The position numbers and the translations under genes are program-made. Positions 1-8,832 of a stretch of 64,000 bases of DNA are shown here, in pieces. This DNA is from Mycolicibacterium cosmeticum (lineage in GTDB: Bacteria > Actinomycetota > Actinomycetes > Mycobacteriales > Mycobacteriaceae): NCBI RefSeq assembly GCF_000613185.1, contig NZ_CCBB010000001.1, positions 2,976,001 to 3,040,000 on the forward strand, written 5' to 3'. Numbering within the stretch: the first letter of the stretch is position 1; the number at the start of each line of letters is the position of its first letter. Under the pieces are notes generated by a model, which ran no database searches, was not told the DNA's origin, and worked only from the letters and a program-made list of their open reading frames with translations.

Positions 1-329
1 CCGACGGTGAGGCCGAGGACTGTGTCGATTTCGGTGTCGCGGGCGGTGAGCATGACGATGTAGGCGTCGGAGAATGTGCGCAGCTGCCTGCAGACTTCCA
101 GTCCGTCGATGCCGGGCAGGCCGATGTCGAGGATGACGACATCGGGATCAAGGTCGCGGGCGACGGCGATCGCGTCGACGCCGTTGGCGGCCACGACTGC
201 CTCGAACTGCTCGCGTTCGAGATAGCTGGCCACCACTTCGGCCAGGGGCAGTTCGTCGTCGACGACCAGGGCGCGGTATCCCTTCGCCGTGTCAGGCGGG
301 GTACCCGGATGGTGCTCCATGGTCATCAT
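1..329 (-). CDS. OmpR-type response regulator, receiver domain (3' end outside window)
   Basis: Reading leftward from the ATG pair at 329/326, the frame stays open to the window edge. It encodes a receiver domain: an acidic pair in VVDDE, the phospho-acceptor Asp in VVILDIGLPG, and the T of VMLTARD. These are the hallmark positions of two-component receivers. The DNA-binding domain would lie to the left and is not visible, so OmpR/PhoB membership is inferred from the receiver style. It is divergent from a small membrane-protein gene starting at 459. In mycobacteria such regulators often sit beside a histidine kinase, but none is seen here. The start could be either ATG. Confidence 0.85.
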   Translation of the reverse strand, partial: MMTMEHHPGTPPDTAKGYRALVVDDELPLAEVVASYLEREQFEAVVAANGVDAIAVARDLDPDVVILDIGLPGIDGLEVCRQLRTFSDAYIVMLTARDTEIDTVLGLTV

Positions 330-458
330 GGTGCCTGTTGATGTGGGTGCGGCGGCGCGCGACTGCCTCAGTGGCGGCGATCTTCAGCAGATCTTTATCA
401 GACTCATACCGATTGCGTCCTGGGGGTGGGAGACGCTCACTGTGGAGGTGGGCCTGAC

Positions 459-683
459 ATGCGCTGGCTGATGGACGTCTGCCCGGACAGTCTCGGATGG
501 GAAGTGTGGCTGATCCTGTGCGCCGTCGTTGTCGTGCTGTGGGCCGCCGCTATCGCCGGCGCGACGGCCCTGTTTCAGGCTTCAGGGCGGCCGTGCCGCA
601 GCGAGCGGCGTGAGGCACCGGCGGAACGCCTACCAGCAGCCTCTGCGGAAAGGGCTGACCCATCAGAGGTGCGGCGGCGGTAG
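459..683 (+). CDS. Small single-pass membrane protein, 74 aa
   Basis: The ATG at 459 has GGAGG eight bases upstream, so it was preferred to the in-frame start at 426. The protein has one strongly hydrophobic segment (about residues 12-35, rich in Val, Leu and Ala) and a polar, Arg/Glu-rich cytoplasmic-looking tail of about 35 residues. I recognise no named family. Small one-helix proteins of this type are common beside metal-resistance or two-component genes in actinobacteria. It runs convergently into the RipA-like gene, with 16 bases between the stops. Function unknown. Confidence 0.6.
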   Translation: MRWLMDVCPDSLGWEVWLILCAVVVVLWAAAIAGATALFQASGRPCRSERREAPAERLPAASAERADPSEVRRR

Positions 684-699
684 CGCTCGCCGCGAGGTG

Positions 700-2109
700 T
701 CAATATTCGATCAAGCGCGTGACGTACGGGGTCATGCCGGAGGTGCGTACGGGGGAGATTTTGACCACGGACCCGGTGTAGGGAGCTTCGAGCATCATGC
801 CGTCGCCGAGGTACATGGCTTCGTGCTGGCTTGCGTTGGGGCCGTAGAAGATGAGATCACCGCGCTGCATCTGCGATGACGGTATTTTGCGGCCGGCGTT
901 GTACTGGGATCCGGAGTAGTGGTCGAGCTTGATGCCCACGCCAGCGAAGGCGTACAGCATGAGGCCGGAACAGTCGAAGCCGACGGTGCCGGCTCCTTGG
1001 TCGATTCCCCGCGAGGGCCCGTTGGCGTTGCCACCGCCCCACGAATAAGGAACCCCGAGTTGGGACATGGCGCGTCGGATCACGAATTCAGAAGCCTGGC
1101 GGCCGTACAGGCGTGGGATGCGTCCGTTGGTGATGCCGGGATCGGCGGCGGCGGTCGCCGGGGAGAGGATGCCCAGTTTGACCAGGAAGTTTCGACCCAT
1201 GTCGGCGGTGAGTTGCAGCGAGGTCGCCATGATGTTGAGGACGGCGTTGATGATGGCTATCGGGTCACCAACCACGTTGGCGCTGGGCACCATGGGCAGC
1301 GTGGTGTCCCATTGGCCGGCGCCCGGGCTGGGTGCCGGTGCCGGGGTGGAGCGGTCCCACTGGCCGCTCGGCGGCATCGTGGTTCCGGGTTGCGCGGCCG
1401 TGGGCTGGTTCGTGGTAGCTGCGACCGGCCGCGCAGCAGTGAGTCTGTTTTGGGCGGAGTCGCGTTCGGCGGCCAACCGGGTGAGGTCGGAGTGTTGATC
1501 GGCGAATGCGTGTTGCGCGGCAATGAGTTCGGCGACTGCACCGTCTTGTCGTCGTTGCGCGTTGGCTGCTGCTGCGTCGGCGTCCAGGCGGGCCTGCTTG
1601 GCGGCTGAGAGTCTGTTGGCGCGTTCGGTCTGGGTTCGGCGAAGATCGTCTTTGACGCTGCTGAAGGCGATGAGATAGGTCTGCTGCGTCGATGCTGCTG
1701 AGAGGATGTCTTCGGGGCTAGTTGCCAGCGGCAGTGCGCGGGAGGGACCGTTCATGTAGGTGGAGGCGGCGAACTCATCGAAACGCTGCTGCGTGGCGTC
1801 GATGGCGCTCTGGCTGTCGGCGAGTGCTTGTTCGCTGTCGGCGAGTCTGCGGTGCGCCTCGGAGACCGCCTCGCGGGAAGTGGCAAGCTCCACCAGGGCC
1901 CGATTGACGCTCTCCTGTTGGTGTTGGATGTCCGCGCCGATGTCGGCGACGTGTTGGTTGGCTTCGGCGACGGCGGCGACAAGTCCTGCGACCGTGTCGT
2001 TGTCACCATCAGGTTCGCTTCCGTGCCCGGCCGTGGCGATCCCCGAGGGGTGAAGCACCAGCATTGACGCCAGTGCCCCAGCGGTGAGAAGTGACGTGAA
2101 GCGCTGCAT
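700..2109 (-). CDS. RipA-like NlpC/P60 peptidoglycan endopeptidase
   Basis: About 469 aa, starting at the ATG at 2109, which is preceded by AGGAGAA and followed by a signal peptide (MQRFTSLLTAG..., cleavage near ATAG-HG). An upstream in-frame start at 2181 lacks these marks. A long Ala/Gln-rich coiled coil follows (about residues 45-235), then a Pro/Thr linker, then a C-terminal NlpC/P60 domain. The catalytic set is visible: Cys380 in GFDCSGL, His429 in SQHEAMY and Glu441 in LEAPYTG. This matches RipA Cys383/His432/Glu444 almost position for position. RipA cleaves the D-Glu/meso-DAP bond of peptidoglycan stems during septum resolution. A CTACGTAG operator lies about 90 bp upstream, beside the divergent BlaI-like repressor, suggesting induced rather than housekeeping expression. 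Confidence 0.9.
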   Translation of the reverse strand: MQRFTSLLTAGALASMLVLHPSGIATAGHGSEPDGDNDTVAGLVAAVAEANQHVADIGADIQHQQESVNRALVELATSREAVSEAHRRLADSEQALADSQSAIDATQQRFDEFAASTYMNGPSRALPLATSPEDILSAASTQQTYLIAFSSVKDDLRRTQTERANRLSAAKQARLDADAAAANAQRRQDGAVAELIAAQHAFADQHSDLTRLAAERDSAQNRLTAARPVAATTNQPTAAQPGTTMPPSGQWDRSTPAPAPSPGAGQWDTTLPMVPSANVVGDPIAIINAVLNIMATSLQLTADMGRNFLVKLGILSPATAAADPGITNGRIPRLYGRQASEFVIRRAMSQLGVPYSWGGGNANGPSRGIDQGAGTVGFDCSGLMLYAFAGVGIKLDHYSGSQYNAGRKIPSSQMQRGDLIFYGPNASQHEAMYLGDGMMLEAPYTGSVVKISPVRTSGMTPYVTRLIEY

Positions 2110-2199
2110 CAGTTCTCCTGTGGGGTGGCTGCCGGTGGCCGCGAGTCGGTCTGGCCAGTGCGCCGAGGTGTCGTATCCCACTGCCTTCTAGCGCCATCG

Positions 2200-2226
2200 A
2201 TCTACGTAGTTGCTTAGTATGTAGAT
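2200..2226. promoter_or_regulatory. Candidate BlaI-type operator between ripA-like and blaI-like genes
   Basis: An imperfect inverted repeat has a left arm ATCTACGTAGT and a right arm AGTATGTAGAT (9 of 11 matches), separated by five bases. The left arm contains the self-complementary core CTACGTAG that recurs at 7058-7084, 8811-8832 and 19517-19526. BlaI/MecI/CopY-family repressors are known to bind TAC/GTA-type dyads. Its place between the divergent RipA-like gene and the repressor gene fits autoregulation. Binding is inferred. Confidence 0.6.
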
Positions 2227-2492
2227 GGAACGTACATCACTGCAGCATCAGGAGAAACGCCTGTCACAGTCTCAACTCGGTAACACCTGAGCGGGCGTCA
2301 GCATGTGCTCTTGGGTCCGATGGGGCCGTGGCCTTGGACTCATCTCGATGGCGGATGCATGAGGGATCGACATCGGTGGCGCCGCCGCGGTGAGGTCCCG
2401 GTATCTGAGCCGTTGGCGGCTACATTAGGGAGCTGCAGGTGCCGCGCTGTGAGAATCGGCCACCTCGTCAGAGCGGGCAGGAGATGCGGCGG

Positions 2493-2858
2493 ATGGAACA
2501 GCGAGCTTTCGGCGATCTCGAAGCGGTGGTCATGGACTGGGTGTGGGATCACCAGGAGCCGGCCACCGTGCGTGACGTGTTCGAGGATTTGTCTCAGCAG
2601 CGACCCATCGCGTACACCACCGTGTTGTCGACCATGGACAACCTGTATCGCAAGCGGTGGCTCAAGCGGCAGCGCAACGGCAAGGCCTATGTGTACCGGG
2701 CGGCGATGACTCGTGAGGAGCGCTCAGCGCGTCTAATGAAAGCCGCATTCGACTCCGGTGGCGATACCAACACCGTGCTGGCATTTTTCCTTGAGCAGAT
2801 GAGCGCAGAGCAATCCGCGCAGCTGAAGGCGGCCCTGCGTAAAGGCCGGCGGTCATGA
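2493..2858 (+). CDS. BlaI/MecI/CopY-family transcriptional repressor
   Basis: 121 aa from the ATG at 2493, nine bases after GGCAGGAG (2476-2483). The ATG at 2484 abuts that ribosome site and is less likely. It has the Penicillinase_R winged-helix pattern: an early E-x-x-VMDWVW helix, then a recognition region with AYTTVLSTMDNLYRKRWL, and a C-terminal dimerisation helix. Homologues (BlaI Rv1846c in M. tuberculosis) repress beta-lactamase and respiratory genes and are removed by a membrane protease. Its stop overlaps the start of the M56 protease by ATGA, so the two are translationally coupled. Likely targets are the CTACGTAG operators in this window, including its own promoter. Confidence 0.88.
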   Translation: MEQRAFGDLEAVVMDWVWDHQEPATVRDVFEDLSQQRPIAYTTVLSTMDNLYRKRWLKRQRNGKAYVYRAAMTREERSARLMKAAFDSGGDTNTVLAFFLEQMSAEQSAQLKAALRKGRRS

Positions 2859-3775
2859 CGACGGCGCTGTGGCTGGTGCTCTACGGCGCCGTACTGGCGT
2901 GGCTTGCTCCACCGGTACTGCGGCGCCTCACCGGTGGCGGAGTGAGTCCGTCTATGGGGGTGGCCGCTTGGCTGGCCACGGTTGCCGCCGTGCTTGCGGC
3001 GTGGCTGGCGGCAGTGGTGCTGGTGGTCAACGCGGCGTCGAACAGCGTGCTGGACGGCTCGGTCGTGACCCTCTGCCTGGAATTGTTCGGGTTCTCCGAT
3101 CACACCCCGCTGGCGGGACGCCTCGGGTCCATTGCGCTTATCGGTGGGGGACTGCTGACCTCGGCGGTCGTGGCGCTGCGACTGGGACGCTGCCTGGCCA
3201 GACTGCGCACCCGAAGCCATGAGCATGCACAGGCCGCGCGGATCGTCGGTCGGCCCACCGACCATCCTCACGTCGTTGTCGTCGAGGCCGACCTTCCTGC
3301 CGCCTACTGCGTCGTCGGGCGCCCCCACGCGATCGTCGTGACCTCGGCGGCCGTGAAATCGTTGAACCGGTCGCAGCTGAAAGCGGTTCTTGCGCACGAG
3401 GATGCCCACCTGTCAGGGCATCATCACCACATTCTCATGGTGCTGCGTGCCCTCGCCGCCACCCTTCCTCGCCTTCCTTTGTTCGCCTGCGCGCATCAGG
3501 CTGTGGCGGAACTGCTGGAGATGTGTGCCGACGACACCGCCGCTCGTCGCGTCGGGACTCGTCCTTTACTCACCGGGTTGCTTGCGCTGGCCGGTCACCG
3601 ACCTCCTGTGGCTGAAGGTCTGGCCGCGGCGGCGACAGCGGTCATCACCCGAGCCGAGCGACTGGTCACCCCGACTCGTCGGCACGTGCGGTGGCGTCAC
3701 CGCGCTCTGCTGGTCGCCGCCATCACCACCATGCTCGCCACGCCGGCATTCATTCAGGTGCTCTGCCACCACTAG
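2855..3775 (+). CDS. M56 (BlaR1/MecR1-like) membrane zinc metalloprotease
   Basis: 306 aa. Its ATG overlaps the stop of the blaI-like gene. Hydrophobic segments lie near residues 1-20, 28-55 and 80-105. A zinc-protease signature HEDAH (HExxH), followed by a run of histidines, sits near residue 185, and a C-terminal membrane segment near 285-305. There is no C-terminal penicillin-binding sensor domain, as is usual for the short mycobacterial form (Rv1845c type). The known role of this family is to inactivate the partner BlaI-type repressor by proteolysis after an envelope signal. The inducing signal here is unknown: beta-lactam, wall damage or copper are all possible given the neighbours. Confidence 0.87.
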   Translation: MTTALWLVLYGAVLAWLAPPVLRRLTGGGVSPSMGVAAWLATVAAVLAAWLAAVVLVVNAASNSVLDGSVVTLCLELFGFSDHTPLAGRLGSIALIGGGLLTSAVVALRLGRCLARLRTRSHEHAQAARIVGRPTDHPHVVVVEADLPAAYCVVGRPHAIVVTSAAVKSLNRSQLKAVLAHEDAHLSGHHHHILMVLRALAATLPRLPLFACAHQAVAELLEMCADDTAARRVGTRPLLTGLLALAGHRPPVAEGLAAAATAVITRAERLVTPTRRHVRWRHRALLVAAITTMLATPAFIQVLCHH

Positions 3776-4149
3776 GTGCGGGTCGAACCCATCCGATCTG
3801 GGGGCGGATCGGTGATGCGCACCTGGACGGACGAGGACCCTTCAGCGGTCAGGCATCTGTCGCCTCAGCAAATCACTTCCTGGCTGTCTGATGCCTGGGT
3901 CCACAGTGCCAATTATCTCCGTAGTCAAACCGTAGATGACCAGTGCAAAGGCCGGTGTCACCGAAGGTCGGGTGATGGCCCGCGTGGCGTCGAATAGGCG
4001 GTACGGCAACGTTATCGGGCGAATGATGTGACTGCGCTGATCGCTTCGCGCGGGCCGCCGACGAGGACTGTCGCGGGCAGGTCACGACACGGCGTCAACT
4101 GCACGGCCGCCACTCCGTTCGGCGATCCGCTGCTACAGTCGGCAACATC
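3776..4149. other. Intergenic region upstream of lpqS
   Basis: 374 bases with no convincing gene. The only open frames show no family features. Around 3919-3937 there are two CCGTAG/CCGTAGAT half-sites about 15 bp apart, which weakly resemble the CTACGTAG operator arms. No TACCC...GGGTA copper box was seen before lpqS, although RicR controls lpqS in M. tuberculosis. Confidence 0.4.
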
Positions 4150-4560
4150 GTGAGCTATATCGACGGGAGTTCCTCGCAGCGGCGACGCGCAGTCGTCGCT
4201 GTGTTCCTCGCGTTCTGGACCATCATTGTGGCTGCGGAATGGGCGCTGCCGGGGACCGAGGCGGCGCCAGCCCACGGACCCCACCCGCTTGCGAGCGCGG
4301 TGGGCGCGCCGGTGGCTGTCCAGCTCGACCATCCGCACATCTCCCAGGGCGGAAGTGCGCCGTCACCGGAGTCTTTTGCCGAAGCCGTTCTGCCGCGGGG
4401 AACCATCACGCTGATTGCCCTGGCCTTGGTCAGCGCTCTGGCTGTGTTGCCGGCACTCTGGCGCTACGCGCCGCTTGCTCCTATTCGCGGTCCTCCGCGC
4501 TCGCCCGTCGCACAGACCGGACGCGACGTGCTTGTCCGGCTGTGCATCGCGCGTCGCTGA
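4150..4560 (+). CDS. lpqS: LpqS-like copper-associated membrane/secreted protein
   Basis: 136 aa from a GTG start. An N-terminal hydrophobic segment (about residues 13-32) is followed by a His-containing extracytoplasmic stretch (HGPHP..., DHPHIS), a second hydrophobic segment (about 83-105), and the tail TGRDVLVRLCIARR. That tail closely resembles the end of M. tuberculosis LpqS (Rv0847), and the next two genes are cysK2-like and Rv0849-like, as in Rv0847-Rv0849. LpqS belongs to the copper-inducible RicR regulon and its biochemical role is not settled. There is no clear lipobox Cys at the N-terminus, so lipoprotein status is doubtful. Confidence 0.75.
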   Translation: MSYIDGSSSQRRRAVVAVFLAFWTIIVAAEWALPGTEAAPAHGPHPLASAVGAPVAVQLDHPHISQGGSAPSPESFAEAVLPRGTITLIALALVSALAVLPALWRYAPLAPIRGPPRSPVAQTGRDVLVRLCIARR

Positions 4561-4665
4561 TCGGCTAGCGTCAGGCCCCGCCTTCTGGACCGGGGGCCGG
4601 TGACCGCTGCCCGCCACCAGCAGCCGCGCGACAATCGCGGCGTCAACAGAAGCGATATCCCCGAC

Positions 4666-5781
4666 ATGAATCACGCCGTTTCGATCAACCATGCCCACGA
4701 CACAGACCAGTTCGAGCACCTACGGCTGGGCCGCTTTGAGCGGCCGGCCACGATGGTCGGGCAGACGCCCGTCCTGAGGATCGGCGCGCCGTTCACCACC
4801 GCAGGGCAGGGCTTTTGGGCCAAACTTGAAGGCTTCAACCCGGGCGGAATGAAGGACCGGCCCGCGCTGCATATGGTCGAGCGCGCGCGCAGCCGAGGGG
4901 TGCTCGCCCCGGGCGCCCGTATCGTCGAATCGACCAGTGGTACTTTAGGATTGGGGCTCGCTCTCGCGGGCACTGTGTACGGTCATCCCGTCACGTTGGT
5001 CACTGACCCCGGCATGGAACCGATCATCCAACACATGCTCGCCGCGTTCGGCGCGCACATCGAACTGGTGACCGAGCCCCACGTGCGCGGCGGCTGGCAG
5101 CAGGCCCGCACGCAACGCGTTAAGGAGATTCTGGCCACCGATCCGCACGCGTGGCATCCCGACCAGTACAACAATCCGGACAACGTGGAGGCCTACCGCG
5201 GGCTGGCGGTCGAATTGAATGAGCAGCTGGGATCTGTGGATGTATTGGTGTGTTCGGTCGGCACCGGGGGACACTCGGCAGGCGTGGCGCGGGTCTTGCG
5301 GGAATTCAGTCCCGGCCTGCAGCTGATCGGCGTCGACACGGTGGGCTCGACCATCTTTGGGCAGCGCGCCACCACTCGACTCATGCGTGGCCTGGGCTCC
5401 AGCATCTTCCCGGGCAACGTCGATTACGGCGCTTTCAATGAAGTGCACTGGGTCGCGCCGGCGGATGCGGTATGGGCCTGCCGAACCCTGGCGGCCACCC
5501 ACTATGCCAGTGGCGGGTGGAGTGTCGGCGCGGTCGCGTTGGTGGCCGGGTGGGCTGCGCGCAAGAGCGACCCCGGCACCACGGTCGCCGCCATTTTCCC
5601 CGACGGCCCGCAGCGCTATTTTGACACCGTCTATAACGACGACTATTGCCGCACGCATGGCCTGTTGGACAAGGTTCCGTCCGATGAACCGGCCACCATT
5701 GACGACCCGCTGGCGCACGCGGTCACGACCTGGACGCGGTGCCCCGTGGTCGTTGACCCCACGCAGGTGGTGCCGCGATGA
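4666..5781 (+). CDS. cysK2: CysK2-type S-sulfocysteine synthase (PLP enzyme)
   Basis: About 371 aa from the ATG at 4666. A GTG at 4600 would add 22 residues and neither start has a strong ribosome site. It is a fold-type II PLP enzyme of the cysteine synthase family: PLP lysine in [11 protein letters not shown], substrate loop [12 protein letters not shown], glycine-rich phosphate site VGTGGHSAG. The sequence is close in style to M. tuberculosis CysK2 (Rv0848), reported to make S-sulfocysteine from O-phosphoserine and thiosulfate. S-sulfocysteine may act in redox or metal-stress signalling. It sits 105 bases after lpqS and overlaps the next gene by ATGA, so the three genes form an operon. Confidence 0.85.
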   Translation: MNHAVSINHAHDTDQFEHLRLGRFERPATMVGQTPVLRIGAPFTTAGQGFWAKLEGFNPGGMKDRPALHMVERARSRGVLAPGARIVESTSGTLGLGLALAGTVYGHPVTLVTDPGMEPIIQHMLAAFGAHIELVTEPHVRGGWQQARTQRVKEILATDPHAWHPDQYNNPDNVEAYRGLAVELNEQLGSVDVLVCSVGTGGHSAGVARVLREFSPGLQLIGVDTVGSTIFGQRATTRLMRGLGSSIFPGNVDYGAFNEVHWVAPADAVWACRTLAATHYASGGWSVGAVALVAGWAARKSDPGTTVAAIFPDGPQRYFDTVYNDDYCRTHGLLDKVPSDEPATIDDPLAHAVTTWTRCPVVVDPTQVVPR

Positions 5782-7040
5782 CACTGCTGTCCGGGTTCCG
5801 CAGCTTCGGCTGGCCAAGTCGCATGCTGATGATCAACCAGTTCGGGATAAACCTCGGGTTCTACATGCTCATGCCCTATCTGGCTGGCTATCTGGCTGGG
5901 CCCCTTGGTTTGGCGGCATGGGCCATCGGGCTCGTGCTCGGGGTCCGCAACTTCTCCCAGCAGGGCATGTTCATCATTGGTGGCACGCTGGCCGATCGCC
6001 TGGGCTTCAAACCCCTCATCGTGAGCGGATGCGTGCTGCGCACTGCAGGATTCGGGCTTCTGGTGGTGGCCGACTCGCTACCGGCAGTGTTGGTCGCCTC
6101 GGCGGCAACGGGTTTCGCCGGAGCACTGTTCAACCCAGCTGTGCGTGCGTACTTGGCCGCCGACGCGGGCCCTCGGCGGGTGGAAGCGTTCGCCCTGTTC
6201 AACTTGTTCTATCAAGCGGGCATCCTCGCGGGGCCGTTGGTGGGCCTGGCGTTGATGTTCGTTGACTTCAAGATGACTGCTGCGGCCGCGGCGCTGGTCT
6301 TCGCGGGGCTGACCGTGGCGCAGCTGTTCGCACTGCCGCAACGTGCCGTGACTCCAGCACAGGAGAAGACATCGGTGCTTCAGGACTGGCGGGCAGTCAC
6401 GGCCAATCGCTCGTTCCTGTTGTTCGCCGCGGCGATGATCGGGTCCTATGTGCTGTCGTTCCAGGTGTACCTGGCGATGCCGCTGCAGGCGCGATACCTG
6501 TTTGCCCAAAGCGATTCCGTGGTCACCGCAATGATCTTCGTTGTCTCCGGGGTGGTGGCGGTGATCGGGCAGATGCGCATCACACGGTGGTTTGCGCGGC
6601 GTTGGGGTTCGGGCCGCTCACTGGCCATCGGCATGCTGATTCTGGCGGTGTCGTTTCTGCCGCTGATCGTGTTGCCTGATGATCAGCGCGCCGGCCACGT
6701 TGCTGCAGCCACAGCGCTGCTCATCGCGGCGGCCGTGCTGGCGGTCGGCTCGGCTGCGGTGTTCCCGTTCGAAATGGATACCGTCGTATCCCTGGCCGAC
6801 AACCGGCTCGTCGGAACACATTACGGCTTCTACAACACGATCGTCGGCGTCGGCATCCTCGTCGGCAACCTGGCAACAGGCTCGTTGATGCAACTCACCC
6901 GAGAGGCGGGGCGGCCGGAACTTCTGTGGGTGCTGTTGACAGTCATCGGATTACTGTCGGCGGTGGCGCTGTACCGCCTGGATCTGCGAGGACGGCTGGG
7001 GTCAGCGCCGCAGGCCGTACCTGAACCGAACCGACGGTGA
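5778..7040 (+). CDS. MFS transporter, Rv0849-like
   Basis: 420 aa with about 12 hydrophobic segments, a cytoplasmic loop near the middle (after residue 195), and an MFS motif-A-like loop ([12 protein letters not shown]) between TM2 and TM3. Start and stop overlap (ATGA) with cysK2. The same gene order occurs in M. tuberculosis. The substrate is unknown. Context suggests export of a cysteine derivative, S-sulfocysteine or a copper-related compound, but this is inference only. Confidence 0.85.
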   Translation: MTLLSGFRSFGWPSRMLMINQFGINLGFYMLMPYLAGYLAGPLGLAAWAIGLVLGVRNFSQQGMFIIGGTLADRLGFKPLIVSGCVLRTAGFGLLVVADSLPAVLVASAATGFAGALFNPAVRAYLAADAGPRRVEAFALFNLFYQAGILAGPLVGLALMFVDFKMTAAAAALVFAGLTVAQLFALPQRAVTPAQEKTSVLQDWRAVTANRSFLLFAAAMIGSYVLSFQVYLAMPLQARYLFAQSDSVVTAMIFVVSGVVAVIGQMRITRWFARRWGSGRSLAIGMLILAVSFLPLIVLPDDQRAGHVAAATALLIAAAVLAVGSAAVFPFEMDTVVSLADNRLVGTHYGFYNTIVGVGILVGNLATGSLMQLTREAGRPELLWVLLTVIGLLSAVALYRLDLRGRLGSAPQAVPEPNRR

Positions 7041-7057
7041 ACCTTCCAGTCGGCGCG

Positions 7058-7084
7058 CCATCTACGTAGTAACTACATAGATGG
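7058..7084. promoter_or_regulatory. Candidate BlaI-type operator, near-perfect palindrome
   Basis: Arms of 13 bases, CCATCTACGTAGT and ACTACATAGATGG, flank a single A; they match at 12 of 13 positions. This is the best copy of the repeated motif in the window. It overlaps the putative ATG of the next gene (7081), so a bound repressor would block either initiation of transcription or translation at that start. Confidence 0.65.
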
Positions 7085-7926
7085 CGGTAGGCTGTCTCGT
7101 GAGCGGCGCAGCAACGAATGTGGGCGCGTTGGTTTCTTTGAGCGGCGAGGAGAGTGCTACGACGATCGAGTCGCCCCGTTCCCTCGCTGATTCCATACCG
7201 CCAGCGGCGGCCGCCGGCCGCATCCGTGTGCTACTGGTGGAGCCTCGACGCATCTATGCGACCACCGTGGCGCGACACCTACTCGCCGGCGATTTCGCCG
7301 TGGAGGTGGCCTACTCGCCCGGTGCTGCACTCACAGCACTGCGCGAGTGTGATCCCGATGTCGTGGTCGTGTGCCTCGGCACTCAGGGCCTGGGTACGGC
7401 CATGCTTGACCGCATCCGTCAGGAAACTCAGGTCGGCGTGGTTGCTCTCAGCGACGGCGACGTCACCCCGCTGCCCCTTACCTCCGAGGCCGTCTCGGTG
7501 GACGACATCGAGGCGCTGAACGGGCGAATTCGGTTGGCGCTGAGGCGGTGCCATGTCCACGGCGAAGGACGTGGCGGCGGCCGCAGCAACGAGACGCATC
7601 GCCGTGAAATCGGCGATCTCCTTATCGATCTGGCCGGGCGTCGGGTGTTCCTCCGCGGCGAGGCGCTGCCACTCACCCGCACAGAGTTTGAGGTTCTCTG
7701 CACGCTGGCGGAAAGTCCCGGTGAACCGGTGACCTGTCACCAGTTGCAGCTGCGCCTGTGGGGGGATGCGTCTGCCGGCGGCCGGAACACTCTGGGGGTG
7801 CATGTGGGTCATCTTCGGCGCAAGCTGGGTGACGATCCGGCATCACCGCGGTACCTCCGTACGGTGCGCGGGACCGGCTACTGTCTCACCGCCGACGAGG
7901 GGCAGCGCGTGCCGGGTGCGTCGTAG
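7081..7926 (+). CDS. Atypical OmpR-family regulator with Cys in place of phospho-Asp
   Basis: 281 aa from the ATG at 7081; shorter GTG starts at 7099 and 7120 are possible because the operator overlaps 7081. Residues about 48-165 align by pattern with a receiver domain (RIRVLLVEP..., DPDVVVVCLGTQGL). The phospho-acceptor Asp is replaced by Cys98 and the acidic pocket is reduced to one Glu. Residues about 185-272 are a winged-helix DNA-binding domain (LTRTEFEVLCTL..., VHVGHLRRKLGDD, RGTGYCL). Conventional phosphorylation is therefore unlikely. No kinase is adjacent. A BlaI-type operator precedes it, so it may be a second-tier regulator under the BlaI-like repressor. Confidence 0.8.
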   Translation: MAVGCLVSGAATNVGALVSLSGEESATTIESPRSLADSIPPAAAAGRIRVLLVEPRRIYATTVARHLLAGDFAVEVAYSPGAALTALRECDPDVVVVCLGTQGLGTAMLDRIRQETQVGVVALSDGDVTPLPLTSEAVSVDDIEALNGRIRLALRRCHVHGEGRGGGRSNETHRREIGDLLIDLAGRRVFLRGEALPLTRTEFEVLCTLAESPGEPVTCHQLQLRLWGDASAGGRNTLGVHVGHLRRKLGDDPASPRYLRTVRGTGYCLTADEGQRVPGAS

Positions 7927-7932
7927 CGATTC

Positions 7933-7949
7933 AACCGGTGACCGGTTTT
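7933..7949. terminator. Possible bidirectional terminator hairpin
   Basis: AACCGG and CCGGTT form a 6-bp stem around TGA, followed by TT on the + strand. It lies between the convergent regulator gene (ending 7926) and the RipB-like gene (ending 7959). The stem is short and the loop tight, so support is modest. Confidence 0.35.
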
Positions 7950-7958
7950 GGCGAGTGG

Positions 7959-8729
7959 TCAGCTTTCGATGATGCGCACGACGTACGGCGTCATCCCTGA
8001 CATGCGCACCGGGGAGATCTTTATCGGGACGCCCGTCTGCTGCGCCTCGAGCATCTGGCCGCCGCCCAAATAGATAGCTTCGTGTTGACTGCCGCCCGGC
8101 CCCCAGAACAGCAAATCGCCTCGCTTCGCCTGGGCGGGTGGCACTTTGCGGCCGGCGTTGTATTGGTCGCCGGACCATCGCGGGAGCAGCACTCCGACGC
8201 CGGCAAACGCGAACCGTGTCAGACCAGAACAGTCAAAGCCCACGGTGCCTGCTCCCTGGTCGACGCCGCGGCTGGGACCGGTGAGGCTTCCCCCACCCCA
8301 GGAGTAGGGAACGCCAATTTGCGTTCCCGCCCTGCGAATCACGTACTCGATCGCTTGCGCACCATTGACCCGATTTCCGCGCACACTCGTCGACGGATCC
8401 GCGGCGGAACTGACGATTCCCAGGCTGCTGAGAAAGCTGCGACCCATGCTCATGGCTGTCTGCGTCGCCATGGCCGTTGCCTGCAGGGATGCGTTCGCGA
8501 TGGCAACCGGATCACCGGGTGCGCCTGCGCTCGGTACCTTCGGCAGCAGTGGGTCCCACGGGCCGGCGGCAGGTTGGGCCGACGCGACCGGTGCGCACGC
8601 GAGAAGAAGCACGACGACGATCGCGATCACACCGGGGAGCCGGCGAACGCGTCCCGCTACACGAATCGCGAGGTCGCAGCGGCCCGCACGGGCAGCTGCC
8701 GCACCCCTGCTCCGGACGTGTAATCCCAT
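7959..8729 (-). CDS. RipB-like NlpC/P60 peptidoglycan endopeptidase
   Basis: 256 aa from the ATG at 8729, preceded by GAGGAGAA (an in-frame start at 8771 lacks one). An Arg-rich N-region and hydrophobic core ending VASAQPA form a long signal peptide. The mature part starts with a WD-LPKVPSA segment like that preceding the RipA-like domain in this window, then the NlpC/P60 domain with Cys167 (GFDCSGL), His216 (SQHEAIY) and Glu228 (LEAQQTG). It lacks the coiled coil, as RipB (Rv1478) does. Predicted to cut D-Glu/meso-DAP bonds in peptidoglycan outside the membrane. A double CTACGTAG-type site lies about 80 bp upstream. Confidence 0.9.
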   Translation of the reverse strand: MGLHVRSRGAAAARAGRCDLAIRVAGRVRRLPGVIAIVVVLLLACAPVASAQPAAGPWDPLLPKVPSAGAPGDPVAIANASLQATAMATQTAMSMGRSFLSSLGIVSSAADPSTSVRGNRVNGAQAIEYVIRRAGTQIGVPYSWGGGSLTGPSRGVDQGAGTVGFDCSGLTRFAFAGVGVLLPRWSGDQYNAGRKVPPAQAKRGDLLFWGPGGSQHEAIYLGGGQMLEAQQTGVPIKISPVRMSGMTPYVVRIIES

Positions 8730-8810
8730 GTCTTCTCCTCGGTGCGCCGCGGGTACGTTATCGCGCAGCACTAGCGGGGCTGAATCGCATACGCACGGCG
8801 CAGCACCAAA

Positions 8811-8832
8811 ATACGTAGCATCTACGTAGAAT
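8811..8832. promoter_or_regulatory. Candidate BlaI-type operator upstream of ripB-like gene
   Basis: TACGTAG and CTACGTAG cores lie within 20 bases, the second embedded in ATCTACGTAGAAT. The arrangement is a tandem rather than a clean dyad, but the core is the same as at 2200, 7058 and 19517. It lies about 82-103 bp before the start codon, a normal operator distance. Confidence 0.55.

Noticed and set aside
3776..3997. 73-codon frame after the M56 protease gene
   Set aside because: No ribosome site, no conserved pattern, and a basic, low-quality C-terminus. Treated as intergenic.
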